From Streptomyces tailanensis (GTDB lineage: Bacteria; Actinomycetota; Actinomycetes; Streptomycetales; Streptomycetaceae): a stretch of 64,000 nt of DNA. Below, in pieces: positions 35,247 through 43,542 of this stretch. The translations under genes and the position numbers were made by a program. Under the pieces are notes generated by a model, which was not told the origin of the DNA, did no database searches, and saw only the letters and a list, made by a program, of their open reading frames with translations. The stretch is taken from NCBI RefSeq assembly GCF_008386495.1, contig NZ_VTHJ01000022.1, positions 62,001-126,000 of the forward strand, written 5' to 3'. Within the stretch, counting starts at the first letter, position 1; every line of letters starts with the position of its first letter.

Positions 35247-35299
35247 CGCCTCGGTCCCGTACGGCCTGATCACCATGATCGCCGTACGGGACCGAGGCG
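35247..35299 (+). terminator. Very stable hairpin between fdxA and dapC
   Basis: Perfect 19-bp inverted repeat (35247-35265 with 35281-35299) and a 15-nt loop that itself contains GATCA/TGATC. Likely terminates or attenuates fdxA transcripts, or protects fdxA mRNA. Confidence 0.7.
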
Positions 35300-35388
35300 T
35301 TTGCCGTACGAGCAGTACGTACGCCTCCGTCCCCGCGGCCCGCCGGTACCGCGGCGGAACGTACGGACGAGAAAGTGAGCCAGATCCC

Positions 35389-36483
35389 GTGTCCGCAGTC
35401 AGCGATCGCCTCCCCACCTTCCCCTGGGACAAGCTGGAGCCGTACAAGGCGACGGCCGCCGCGCATCCCGGTGGCATCGTCGATCTCTCCGTCGGCACCC
35501 CGGTCGACCCGGTGCCCGAGCTGATCCAGAAAGCGCTGGTGGCCGCGGCGGACTCACCGGGCTACCCGACCGTCTGGGGCACGCCCGAGCTGCGCGACGC
35601 GATCACCGGCTGGGCCGAGCGCCGCCTCGGCGCCCGCGGGATCACCCACCACCACGTCCTGCCGATCGTCGGCTCCAAGGAACTGGTCGCCTGGCTCCCC
35701 ACCCAGCTCGGCCTCGGCCCTGGCGACCGGGTCGCGTACCCGCGCCTCGCCTACCCGACGTACGAGGTGGGCGCCCGCCTCGCCCGCGCCGAGTACGAGG
35801 TCTACGACGACCCCACGGCCCTGGACCCCACCGGCCTCAAGCTCCTCTGGCTGAACTCGCCCTCGAACCCCACCGGCAAGGTCCTCTCGAAGGCCGAGCT
35901 GACCCGGATCGTGGCGTGGGCCCGCGAGCACGAGATCCTGCTCTTCTCCGACGAGTGCTATCTGGAGCTGGGCTGGGAGGCCGACCCCGTCTCCGTTCTC
36001 CACCCGGACGTGAACGGCGGCTCGTACGACGGCATCGTGGCGGTCCATTCGTTGTCGAAGCGCTCGAACCTCGCGGGCTACCGGGCGGCCTTCCTGCTCG
36101 GCGATCCCGCCGTCCTGAACCCCCTCCTCCAGATCCGCAAGCACGGCGGCATGATGACTTCCGCCCCCACCCAGGCGGCGGTCGTGGCCGCCCTCGGCGA
36201 CGACGCACACGTCCGCGAGCAGCGAGACCGCTACGCCGCCCGCCGCACCGCGCTCCGCCTGGCCCTGGAGAACCACGGCTTCCGCATAGAACACAGCGAG
36301 GCCAGCCTCTACCTGTGGGCCACGAGGAACGAGTCCTGCTGGGACACGGTCGCCCACCTCGCCGACCTGGGCATCCTCGTCGCGCCCGGCGACTTCTACG
36401 GCGAAGCGGGGGAGCGGTACGTCCGTGTGGCCTTCACGGCGACGGACGAGAGGGTGGCGGCAGCGGTAGAGCGCCTGGGGTAA
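35389..36483 (+). CDS. dapC: Succinyldiaminopimelate transaminase DapC (class I/II aminotransferase)
   Basis: A 364-residue PLP enzyme. The PLP lysine is Lys224 in SLSKRSNLAGYR; NSPSNPTGK and the SDECYLELGWE segment are the other cofactor contacts. It transfers an amino group to N-succinyl-2-amino-6-ketopimelate in the diaminopimelate/lysine pathway. Function is supported by the family annotation in actinobacteria, the position after fdxA, and dapE 2.6 kb downstream. The GTG start at 35389 has a weak ribosome site. Confidence 0.88.
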   Translation: MSAVSDRLPTFPWDKLEPYKATAAAHPGGIVDLSVGTPVDPVPELIQKALVAAADSPGYPTVWGTPELRDAITGWAERRLGARGITHHHVLPIVGSKELVAWLPTQLGLGPGDRVAYPRLAYPTYEVGARLARAEYEVYDDPTALDPTGLKLLWLNSPSNPTGKVLSKAELTRIVAWAREHEILLFSDECYLELGWEADPVSVLHPDVNGGSYDGIVAVHSLSKRSNLAGYRAAFLLGDPAVLNPLLQIRKHGGMMTSAPTQAAVVAALGDDAHVREQRDRYAARRTALRLALENHGFRIEHSEASLYLWATRNESCWDTVAHLADLGILVAPGDFYGEAGERYVRVAFTATDERVAAAVERLG

Positions 36484-36527
36484 GCCGCAGAGCGCCTGGC
36501 GTAGTGGAGTGCCTGGCGTGGCAAGCC

Positions 36528-36560
36528 GAAGGGGCCCGGGGGAGACCCCCGGACCCCTTC
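36528..36560. terminator. Hairpin terminator after dapC
   Basis: Stem of 15 bp with one mismatch (GAAGGGG-CCGGGGG with its complement) and a 3-nt loop, between convergent genes. Confidence 0.75.
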
Positions 36561-36584
36561 GCCGCGAACCGTGAATCCCGGACG

Positions 36585-37019
36585 TCAGCCCAGCGGGCTC
36601 GCGCCCGGCAGCTGCCCGGCCGGCAGACCGCTCTTCGTGGCGGTCCTGGTGGTGTCACCCAGGACGTCACCGGCAGTGCCGACGGTCTGCCCGGCAGCCT
36701 TCTGCGCGACGGGCGTCGTCTTCTTGACGGTCTTCCCGCCGGTCTTGACGGCCTTCGCACCGGTCTTGCTCACGCTCGGCAGGGTCTCCTTGGCCGCCTT
36801 GTTGCCGACGCCGTTCGCGACCCCGGTGACGCTCTGCGTCGCGCTCTCGACGGCGGTACCGGTGTTCGCCGCGTCGACGGCGGACAGGCTGCCGAGGTTC
36901 GGGGTGGCGGGGAGTTCGGGCGCCGCGCTCGCGGAGCCGGCCGCACCGACCACGGAGGCCGCTCCCGCTGCGGTGAGCAGCGCGGCATTGGCGATCCGGC
37001 GGGTCAGGGGGAGGGACAT
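36585..37019 (-). CDS. Small secreted Ala/Thr/Lys-rich protein
   Basis: A 144-residue protein. AAAGGAG lies 4-5 nt before the ATG. A signal peptide ends at SASA-APELP (about residue 31). The mature part is low complexity with repeated short Lys-Thr-Gly and Ala runs (TGAKAVKTGGKTVKKTTP), probably disordered and basic. Homologs in Streptomyces are sometimes labelled ATP-binding protein, which the sequence does not support. Function unknown. Confidence 0.75.
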   Translation of the reverse strand: MSLPLTRRIANAALLTAAGAASVVGAAGSASAAPELPATPNLGSLSAVDAANTGTAVESATQSVTGVANGVGNKAAKETLPSVSKTGAKAVKTGGKTVKKTTPVAQKAAGQTVGTAGDVLGDTTRTATKSGLPAGQLPGASPLG

Positions 37020-37360
37020 GGTGCTCCTTTGACGGAAGAGAACGTTGAAGTGTCCGACCGTTCCCGGGAGTTGACCGTCGAGTCGAGTGGATGTCGAGTC
37101 GACCGTTCCGGGCTCGGACGCAGTGACTACCGCTCGAAGTCCGCGAAGGTTGCGGCGACCCGACGTAAAGAGTTGGCAATACGTCGCATTATCGAATGGG
37201 GATGAAGGCGGACAAACGCCACCCGGTCCGAAAGTCTGCTGAATCCTTACGTCCCTTTGTTTTCAAGGATTCTCGCGAGAGGGAGGGTGAGTGGGCGAAA
37301 ACCTGCGCCTTTCGTCGACGCGGTGTGTCGCGCGTACCTCGCACGGGTGAGCCGTGCCCC
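37020..37360. other. Intergenic region without a gene
   Basis: This 341-bp stretch separates two minus-strand genes. It should hold the promoter of the secreted-protein gene; the part near 37160-37270 is AT-richer. No repeat or RNA gene is recognised. Confidence 0.3.
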
Positions 37361-38389
37361 CTACTGTCCAGTGACGATTCGGACCTCGGCGGTGGAGTCG
37401 GCCGCCGCCCCCTCCGCTTGCCGCCACGCGCCGGCCCGCCCCTCGGCGACCCACTCCCGCCCCGCGTACGAGACGCGCTGCACGCCCAGCCGGGACGAGT
37501 TGGCCACGGCCCAGTGCGCCAACTCCCAGCCGCGCCGCCGGACCTCGTCGGCGCCCCCGGCGTCCGAGACAGGGATGGTGACGGCGCCGGCGACGGGGGA
37601 GGCGGCGGGGTCGGGGCTGGTCTGCGCCTGCGGCGAACCACTGGCGGCAGCCTTCGAGGAACCTTCGGACCCCGAGGAACCCACCACGGCCCCCGCCGTG
37701 TCGAAGATCTCGTCCATCTCGTCCCCGAAGTCCCGTGCGAGCGCGCTGCGCACCGCCTCGGGACCGCCCGCGTAGGCGGTGGTGGACGCCTCCTGGCGCC
37801 CCTCGCAGGTCAGCGTGGCGGCCGCCCGGCCGGTCAGGGCGGCGGCGAGCAGCGTGGCGTCGGGCTCGTGCTTGGCGTACGCGTCCGGGTAACCGCTGCG
37901 CTGCACGCGCTGGGCGGCGACGGTCAACGGGAGGGCCTCATAGTCGTCCACTTTGACCAGATGGTCGTAGAACTCGCCCGCCGCGTACACCGGGTCCTGG
38001 ATCTGCTCCTCGGTGCCCCAGCCCTGCGACGGCCGCTGCTGGAACAGCCCGAGCGAGTCCCGGTCGCCGTGGCTGATGTTGCGCAGGGCGGACTCCTGGA
38101 TCGCCGTCGCCAGCGCGATGGTCACGGCCCGCTCGGGAAGGTCGCGCGAGGTACCCACCGCCGAGATCGTCGCCGCGTTGGCCGCCTGCTCGGGCGTGAA
38201 CTCGTACGACACCTCGTCGTCCGCGCCCGACACGACCACACACCGCGGTGTGCCGTTGCCCCCGGTCAGATACTGCATCGTGAGATACGCCCCGAGCGCG
38301 ACCAGCACGACGAACGCCGCCGCGAAACGCAGAAAGCAGCCACCACGACGGCGACGGGGATGAGGAGAAACGGTGTACGGCTCAGACAC
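37361..38389 (-). CDS. Membrane-anchored SLT/lysozyme-like domain protein
   Basis: A 342-residue protein. A basic N-terminus (HPRRRRGG) and one transmembrane helix (about residues 20-42) anchor an external domain. The segment TIALATAIQESALRN, then GDRDSLGLFQQRPSQGWG is the actinobacterial lytic-transglycosylase-like motif, with Glu as the candidate catalytic residue. A Ser/Pro/Ala-rich linker and a short C-terminal domain (WVAEGRAGAWRQAEG) follow. Databases often label such proteins heavy metal transporter, which the sequence does not support. GTG start at 38389, weak ribosome site. Confidence 0.75.
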   Translation of the reverse strand: MSEPYTVSPHPRRRRGGCFLRFAAAFVVLVALGAYLTMQYLTGGNGTPRCVVVSGADDEVSYEFTPEQAANAATISAVGTSRDLPERAVTIALATAIQESALRNISHGDRDSLGLFQQRPSQGWGTEEQIQDPVYAAGEFYDHLVKVDDYEALPLTVAAQRVQRSGYPDAYAKHEPDATLLAAALTGRAAATLTCEGRQEASTTAYAGGPEAVRSALARDFGDEMDEIFDTAGAVVGSSGSEGSSKAAASGSPQAQTSPDPAASPVAGAVTIPVSDAGGADEVRRRGWELAHWAVANSSRLGVQRVSYAGREWVAEGRAGAWRQAEGAAADSTAEVRIVTGQ

Positions 38390-38489
38390 GCGGTACAAGG
38401 TACTGGAGAGTAATGGCCGTCCGCCGGGGGTTGTGAACAGTCGTACGAGAGCTGACCGGATCCGATCGCCAACCTCACCGCGACCCGCC

Positions 38490-39000
38490 CCGCCCGCTCC
38501 CCAGCCGCTCCGCAGCGGCGGAGGTCGCGGGCGCGCCCGCCCCGGCGCAAGCCGCCGCGTCTGGTGGCGGCGGGGCAACCCGCCCGCGCCCGTGCGCCGT
38601 GCGGGGCCTGGAACTGCGCCGGGCGGCCACAGGCCCCGAGCGCGTTCGGCCCTGACGAGTGCGGCCGCGGCGGCCATTCGCCGACGGGCTGGGCGCCGAT
38701 GCCGGCAGCCGGAGTGAACCTCCTCGGAGGGCCGGCCGAGGCGGCGCGGCCCCGCGGCGGCCCGCCCCAGCCGCTCCGCAGCGGCGGAGGCCGCGGGCGC
38801 GCTCGCCCCGGCGCAAGCCGCCGCGTCTGGCGGCGGCGGGCATCTGCCCTGCGGCCGTGCGCCTCGCGGCCCAGGCCCCGAACACGCTCGGCCCCGACGA
38901 GTGTGGCCGCGGCGGCCACCCGTCGGCGGGCTGGGCGCCGATGCCGGCAGCCGGGGCGATGCCTCCTCGGCAGGCCGCCCGCGGCGGCGCGGCCTGGCCT
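38490..39000. repeat. Imperfect tandem duplication, about 240-266 bp per unit
   Basis: Unit 1 (38490-38756) and unit 2 (38757-39000) share long blocks: CAGCCGCTCCGCAGCGGCGG at 38502 and 38768, GGCGCAAGCCGCCGCGTCTG in both, and CTGGGCGCCGATGCCGGCAG near 38690 and 38935. The offset changes from 266 to 242 bp, so a 24-bp indel separates the copies. All six frames are open but none looks like a conserved protein. This fills most of the 736-bp gap before dapE. Confidence 0.8.
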
Positions 39001-39112
39001 CGCGCACGCTGCTCGCCTGGCGCACGCTGCCCGCCGAGTCCCGCGCACGTCGTCCGCCCGACCCCGAGCATGTCCCGCCCCCGCCGACCGGGGGCGGTTT
39101 TCGGTGGCGCGT

Positions 39113-39118
39113 TAGAGT
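39113..39118 (+). promoter_or_regulatory. Candidate -10 element, leaderless start of dapE
   Basis: TAGAGT, 7 nt, then ATG at 39126. Confidence 0.45.
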
Positions 39119-39125
39119 CGACGGC

Positions 39126-40205
39126 ATGGCCGAGACCCCGATTGACCTCACGCAGGACGCGGCGCGCCTGACCGCGCAGCTCGTCGACTTCCCCTCCGAG
39201 AGCGGTACCGAGAAGCCGCTCGCCGACGCGATCGAGGCCGCGCTGCGTGCCCTGCCGCATCTCACGGTCGACCGGTTCGGCAACAACGTCGTCGCCCGTA
39301 CGACGCTGGGGCGGGCGGAGCGCGTGATCCTGGCCGGCCATATCGACACCGTTCCCATCGCCGACAACGTCCCCTCCCACCTCGACGGGGACGGCGTCCT
39401 GTGGGGCTGTGGCACCTGCGACATGAAGTCGGGCGTCGCGGTCCAGCTCCGTATCGCGGCCACGGTCCCCTCCCCGAACCGTGACCTGACCTTCGTCTTC
39501 TACGACAACGAAGAGGTCGCCGCCGAACTGAACGGCCTGAAGCATGTCTCCGAGGCCCACCCCGAGTGGCTCGCGGGCGACTTCGCGGTCCTGCTGGAGC
39601 CCTCGAACGGCCAGGTGGAGGGCGGCTGCCAGGGCACCCTGCGGGTCCTGCTGAAGACCAAGGGCGAGCGCGCCCACTCCGCCCGCAGCTGGATGGGCTC
39701 CAACGCCATCCACGCGGCGGCCCCGATCCTGGCCCGCCTCGCCGTGTACGAACCGCGCTACCCGGTGATCGACGGCCTGGAGTACCGGGAGGGCCTGAAC
39801 GCCGTACGCATCGGGGGCGGGGTCGCGGGCAACGTCATCCCCGACGAGTGCGTGGTCACCGTCAACTTCCGCTACGCGCCCGACCGTACGGAGGATGAGG
39901 CACTCGCCCACGTCCGCGAGGTCTTCGCCGACTGCGGCGTCGAGGAGTTCGTCGTGGACGACCACAGCCCGGGCGCTCTGCCCGGCCTCTCCCACCCGGC
40001 GGCCGCGGCCTTCATCGAGGCGGTCGGCGGCACGCCTCAGCCCAAGTACGGCTGGACGGACGTCTCCCGCTTCAGCGCGCTCGGCGTCCCGGCCGTCAAC
40101 TACGGCCCCGGCAACCCCCACTTGGCGCACAAGCGCGACGAACGCGTGGACACGGCGACGATCCTGGCGGGGGAGGAGCGCCTGAGGGCATGGCTGACGG
40201 CGTGA
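39126..40205 (+). CDS. dapE: Succinyl-diaminopimelate desuccinylase DapE
   Basis: A 359-residue M20-family metallohydrolase. It hydrolyses N-succinyl-LL-diaminopimelate in lysine and cell-wall precursor synthesis. Metal ligands: His72 and Asp74 in GHIDTVP, the Asp in GTCDMKSG, the EE pair in YDNEEVAAE, and the late His in GNPHLAHKRDE. Dimerisation domain in the middle. The ATG at 39126 is preceded by TAGAGT and 7 nt, without a ribosome site, so probably leaderless. Confidence 0.95.
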   Translation: MAETPIDLTQDAARLTAQLVDFPSESGTEKPLADAIEAALRALPHLTVDRFGNNVVARTTLGRAERVILAGHIDTVPIADNVPSHLDGDGVLWGCGTCDMKSGVAVQLRIAATVPSPNRDLTFVFYDNEEVAAELNGLKHVSEAHPEWLAGDFAVLLEPSNGQVEGGCQGTLRVLLKTKGERAHSARSWMGSNAIHAAAPILARLAVYEPRYPVIDGLEYREGLNAVRIGGGVAGNVIPDECVVTVNFRYAPDRTEDEALAHVREVFADCGVEEFVVDDHSPGALPGLSHPAAAAFIEAVGGTPQPKYGWTDVSRFSALGVPAVNYGPGNPHLAHKRDERVDTATILAGEERLRAWLTA

Positions 40206-40356
40206 GACGACGTCTGCCGGAGAAGTGTCGGAGGAGTTCGCAGGAGTTCAGAGAAGTACCGGGTGGCGGATTGTGGCGGACACGCGCGCGTACCCCCTCC
40301 GTAACCCGCGTGGATCTACGCTGAGGTGAACCACCAGCACGGCGGAGGGAGCGGAC

Positions 40357-41115
40357 ATGGCGACCGGCAACCCCGAGGGCAAGAAGCAGCCACCGGAGGA
40401 GCAGCGGCTGGGACCGGTGCTGCGCAGGCGCACTCAGGTGCAGGCGAGCACGACCGACCAGCGCCTGCTGGATGCGGGCGGTCCCTCCGACTGGGTCCAC
40501 ACCGACCCCTGGCGGGTCCTTCGCATCCAGTCGGAGTTCATCGAGGGCTTCGGCACGCTCGCCGAACTCCCCGCCGCCATCAGCGTGTTCGGCTCCGCCC
40601 GTACGCCGGTCGACTCCGCGGAGTACGACGCGGGCGTGCGGCTCGGACGCGGCCTGGTGGAGGCGGGCTTCGCCGTGATCACCGGGGGTGGCCCCGGGGC
40701 CATGGAGGCGGCCAACAAGGGAGCCCTCGAAGCCGGCGGCACCTCCGTCGGCCTCGGCATCGAGCTCCCCTTCGAGCAGGGCCTCAACCCCTACGTCGAC
40801 ATCGGCCTCAACTTCCGCTACTTCTTCGTCCGGAAGATGATGTTCGTCAAGTACGCCCAGGGCTTCGTGGTCCTGCCCGGCGGTCTCGGCACCCTCGACG
40901 AACTCTTCGAGGCCCTCACGCTCGTCCAGACCCAGAAGGTCACCCGCTTCCCCATCGTCCTCTTCGGCGAGTCCTACTGGAGCGGTCTGATCGACTGGCT
41001 CACCCACACGCTGGTGGCCGAGGGCAAGGCCGCGAAGAAGGACCTGACCCTGTTCCACGTCACGGACGACGTGGACGAGGCGGTAGCCCTGGTCTCCAAG
41101 GAGGCCGGCCGCTAA
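40357..41115 (+). CDS. LOG family (TIGR00730) Rossmann-fold protein
   Basis: A 252-residue protein. The family motif PGGLGTLDEL and the GGGPGAMEAANKGA segment are conserved. LOG proteins are nucleoside 5'-monophosphate phosphoribohydrolases that release cytokinins or adenine; the mycobacterial ortholog (same position between dapE and folP2) acts this way. ATG at 40357 with GGAGGGA 6 nt upstream. It converges with folP2 across a very large hairpin region. Confidence 0.92.
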   Translation: MATGNPEGKKQPPEEQRLGPVLRRRTQVQASTTDQRLLDAGGPSDWVHTDPWRVLRIQSEFIEGFGTLAELPAAISVFGSARTPVDSAEYDAGVRLGRGLVEAGFAVITGGGPGAMEAANKGALEAGGTSVGLGIELPFEQGLNPYVDIGLNFRYFFVRKMMFVKYAQGFVVLPGGLGTLDELFEALTLVQTQKVTRFPIVLFGESYWSGLIDWLTHTLVAEGKAAKKDLTLFHVTDDVDEAVALVSKEAGR

Positions 41116-41128
41116 CCCGACGGCGGTC

Positions 41129-41413
41129 TTTTTCTCGCCCCCGCCGCCCCTACCCATTCCCATCCCCAGGGGCGGCTGCCCCTTCGACCCCGCTTCGCCT
41201 GAGAGCTCGGGGGGTGCGGTTTGTATGGCGGGTGCGGGTTGTCGTTGGTTGTTCGCGCAGTTCCCCGCGCCCCTTCAGGGGCGCGGGGAACTGCGCGAAC
41301 GGCCCCCACTCAGCCGCACCCGCCAACGCACCGACTGGACCGAGCTCCCCCGCGGGGGTTGAAGGGGCGCAGCCCCTGATGATGGGGAGGGTAGGGGCGG
41401 CGGGGGCGAAAAA
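41129..41413. repeat. Composite long inverted-repeat region between convergent genes
   Basis: A core 23-bp perfect hairpin (41251-41273 with 41278-41300, loop TTCA) contains the GCGCAGTTCCCCGCGCCCC repeat found elsewhere in the window. Outer arms pair as well: TTTTTCTCGCCCCCGCCG near 41129-41152 with CGGCGGGGGCGAAAAA near 41391-41413, and middle arms around 41164-41186 and 41361-41387. The whole 285 bp is thus nested palindromes and should end transcription from both sides. Confidence 0.85.
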
Positions 41414-41416
41414 CCC

Positions 41417-42277
41417 CTACGCCAGCCCCCGTCGGGCAACGGCCGGCGCCCGATGCCCCGCGATCGACGCCACCATGTCGAGCACCTGCTTCGTCTCGGC
41501 CACCTCATGCACCCGATACACCTGAGCCCCCAACCACGCCGACACCGCGGTCGTCGCGAGCGTCCCCACCACCCGTTCCTTCACGGGCCGGTCCAACGTC
41601 TCACCCACAAAGTCCTTGTTGGACAGAGACACCAACACCGGCCACCCGGTCGCCACCATCTCCCCCAGCCGCCGAGTCGCCTCAAGACTGTGCCGCGTGT
41701 TCTTCCCGAAGTCGTGCCCAGGATCGATCAGCACGGACTCCCGAGGCACCCCCAGCGCCACGGCCCGCTCCGCCAGCCCCACGGTCACCCGAAGAATGTC
41801 GGCCATGACATCGCCGTACTCGACCCGATGCGGCCGCGTACGAGGCTCGGACCCCCCGGCATGCGTGCACACCAGCCCCACCCGATACCGCGCCGCGACC
41901 TCCGCCAGCCGAGGGTCCACCCCGCCCCACGCGTCGTTGAGGAGATCCGCCCCGGCCTCGCAGACGGCCTCACCGACCTCATGCCGCCACGTGTCGACGC
42001 TGATGACAACATCGGGAAACCGCCGCCGCACCTCCGCGACGAACCCGACCGTCCGCCGCGCCTCCTCCTCGGCGGTCACTTCCTCCCCGGGCCCGGCCTT
42101 CACCCCGCCGACGTCGATGATGGCGGCCCCCTCGGCGACCGCCCGCTCCACACGCGCGAGCGCGGGCTCGTCCAGGAAGGTGGCCCCTTGGTCGTAGAAG
42201 GAGTCGGGGGTCCGGTTCACGATCGCCATGATCACCGGCTCGTGCACGCCGAATTCCCGCCTGCCCAGCCTGAGCAT
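41417..42277 (-). CDS. folP: Dihydropteroate synthase-family protein, FolP2 type
   Basis: A 286-residue TIM-barrel protein of the DHPS family: AIVNRTPDSFYDQG (dihydropterin loop), SVDTWRHEV, GADLLNDAWGG, IDPGHDFGKNT. The C-terminal motif reads VLVSLSNKDFVG, where true DHPS has SRKSF. It lies between the LOG gene and a DivIVA-like gene, as mycobacterial folP2 does (Rv1207), a paralog reported not to complement DHPS activity. So folate synthesis is uncertain; the family assignment is secure. ATG at 42277 with AGAGG about 9 nt upstream. Confidence 0.85.
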   Translation of the reverse strand: MLRLGRREFGVHEPVIMAIVNRTPDSFYDQGATFLDEPALARVERAVAEGAAIIDVGGVKAGPGEEVTAEEEARRTVGFVAEVRRRFPDVVISVDTWRHEVGEAVCEAGADLLNDAWGGVDPRLAEVAARYRVGLVCTHAGGSEPRTRPHRVEYGDVMADILRVTVGLAERAVALGVPRESVLIDPGHDFGKNTRHSLEATRRLGEMVATGWPVLVSLSNKDFVGETLDRPVKERVVGTLATTAVSAWLGAQVYRVHEVAETKQVLDMVASIAGHRAPAVARRGLA

Positions 42278-42320
42278 CCGCTGTGACCTCTTCCCCTGCG
42301 CCCTGTGGACGACCTGCGAC

Positions 42321-42381
42321 TCAGGGGGGTTCGGAAAGTCCGCACAGCACCCACGGCGCAGGACTTTCCGAACCCCCCTGA
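42321..42381. repeat. 21-bp perfect inverted repeat flanked by direct repeats
   Basis: Arms 42321-42341 and 42361-42381 are perfect complements around a 19-nt spacer. ACCTGCGAC occurs directly before (42312-42320) and 2 nt after (42384-42392) the element. Looks like a tiny mobile-element relic, or a 5' hairpin of folP2 mRNA. Confidence 0.8.
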
Positions 42382-42527
42382 CCACCTGCGACCCTAACTG
42401 TCAGACTCGCATGGCACGATCGGAGCCGGACACAACTCGGATCCGAATCCGATCCGCCCCGGAGACACCTCGGGTCCGCGACAGAACCCGGATCCGAGAC
42501 ACCAGCCGAAGCGTGGGGACCTCAACG

Positions 42528-42878
42528 ATGTTCATGTTCTTGTTCCTGGTCGTCGCGCTCGCGGTCGTGGTCGCCGCGGTGACGCTCGCCGTGGTGGGCG
42601 GCGGCGAGAGCGCGGCACTGCCGGAGGCCGCGGGCGAGCGCCTCCAGGACCCGCTGCCGGAGAACCGTCCGGTCAACCGAGCGGACGTGGAGGCGCTCCG
42701 CTTCCCGCTCGCCCTGCGCGGCTACCGCATGGTCGACGTCGACGACGCCCTCGGCCGCCTCGGCGCCGAGATCGCCGAGCGCGACGCCCGCATCGCCGAC
42801 CTGGAGTCCGCCCTCGCGGGCGCCCGCGAGGCGACCCTGACCTCGCTGCACAAGCGGGAAGAGGGTGACCACCAGTGA
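42528..42878 (+). CDS. DivIVA-domain-like small membrane protein
   Basis: A 116-residue protein. One N-terminal helix (about residues 2-23), then a DivIVA-like unit: VNRADVEALRFPLALRGYRMVDVDDAL (seen in two halves) followed by a coiled coil (LGAEIAERDARIADLESAL). This pairing with the tag gene downstream matches the Rv1209-Rv1210 pair of mycobacteria. Probably a polar or division-associated membrane protein; exact role unknown. The stop overlaps the tag start by 4 nt. Confidence 0.85.
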   Translation: MFMFLFLVVALAVVVAAVTLAVVGGGESAALPEAAGERLQDPLPENRPVNRADVEALRFPLALRGYRMVDVDDALGRLGAEIAERDARIADLESALAGAREATLTSLHKREEGDHQ

Positions 42879-43462
42879 GTGACGGCACGGCTCTCGCGGG
42901 GCCCGACGGCGTACTCCGCTGCCCCTGGGCTCTGTCCACCGACGACTACGTGGCGTACCACGACGAGGAATGGGGCCGCCCCGTCCACGGCGACGACGCC
43001 CTGTACGAGCGGCTGTGCCTGGAGGCCTTCCAGTCGGGCCTGTCCTGGATCACGATCCTCCGCCGCCGCGAGGGCTTCCGCACCGCCTTCGCCGACTTCA
43101 AGATCGCCCAAGTCGCCACCTTCACGGAATCCGACAAGGCCCGCCTCCTCGCCGACCCCGGCATCATCCGCAACCGCGCCAAGATCGAAGCGACGATCGC
43201 CAACGCCCAGGTCCTGGCCGACTGGCCCCCCGGCGAACTGGACACCCTGATCTGGTCCTACGCCCCGGACCCGGCCATCCGCCCCACCCCGAAGTCCCTG
43301 GCGGACGTCCCCGCGGTCACCGACGAGTCGAAGGCCCTGTCGAAGGCCCTGAAGAAGCGAGGCATCCGCTTCGTGGGCCCTACAACGGCATACGCCCTGA
43401 TGCAGGCGTGCGGATTGGTCGACGACCACTTGGAGACTTGCGTCGCCAGGAGCGCCGCTTGA
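42875..43462 (+). CDS. tag: DNA-3-methyladenine glycosylase I (Tag)
   Basis: A 195-residue base-excision repair enzyme that removes 3-methyladenine from alkylated DNA. Motifs: RCPWALSTDDYVAYHDEEWG at the N-terminus (zinc Cys and His plus the catalytic Glu), GLSWITILRRREGFR, and a C-terminal HLETC with the other zinc ligands. GTG start overlapping the upstream stop by 4 nt (GTGA). Confidence 0.96.
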   Translation: MSDGTALAGPDGVLRCPWALSTDDYVAYHDEEWGRPVHGDDALYERLCLEAFQSGLSWITILRRREGFRTAFADFKIAQVATFTESDKARLLADPGIIRNRAKIEATIANAQVLADWPPGELDTLIWSYAPDPAIRPTPKSLADVPAVTDESKALSKALKKRGIRFVGPTTAYALMQACGLVDDHLETCVARSAA

Positions 43463-43540
43463 GGGGCGCGGGGCAGTGACACATGCGACTCCGCCGCGTG
43501 GGCGCGATCATCCACAACCGGCCCGCAGCTCCCCACGAAC
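43459..43540. repeat. Degenerate copy of the dispersed 3'-end repeat
   Basis: GAGGGGCGCGGGGCAGTGAC, then GCGACTCCGCCGCGTGGGCG and CCCGCAGCTCCCCACGAAC. Belongs to the same family as the elements near 41251, 52378 and 60374. It occupies the whole gap between the convergent tag and enoyl-CoA hydratase genes. Confidence 0.6.
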
Positions 43541-43542
43541 CG

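Noticed and set aside
37196..38413. 405-residue plus frame opposite the SLT-like gene
   Set aside because: Antisense of a gene with a clear lytic-transglycosylase-like motif; no domain in the plus frame.
37361..39463. A single 700-residue protein joining the SLT-like gene to the tandem duplication
   Set aside because: The extension is the open frame through the GC-rich repeat and antisense dapE; the conserved protein begins with the transmembrane anchor at 38389.
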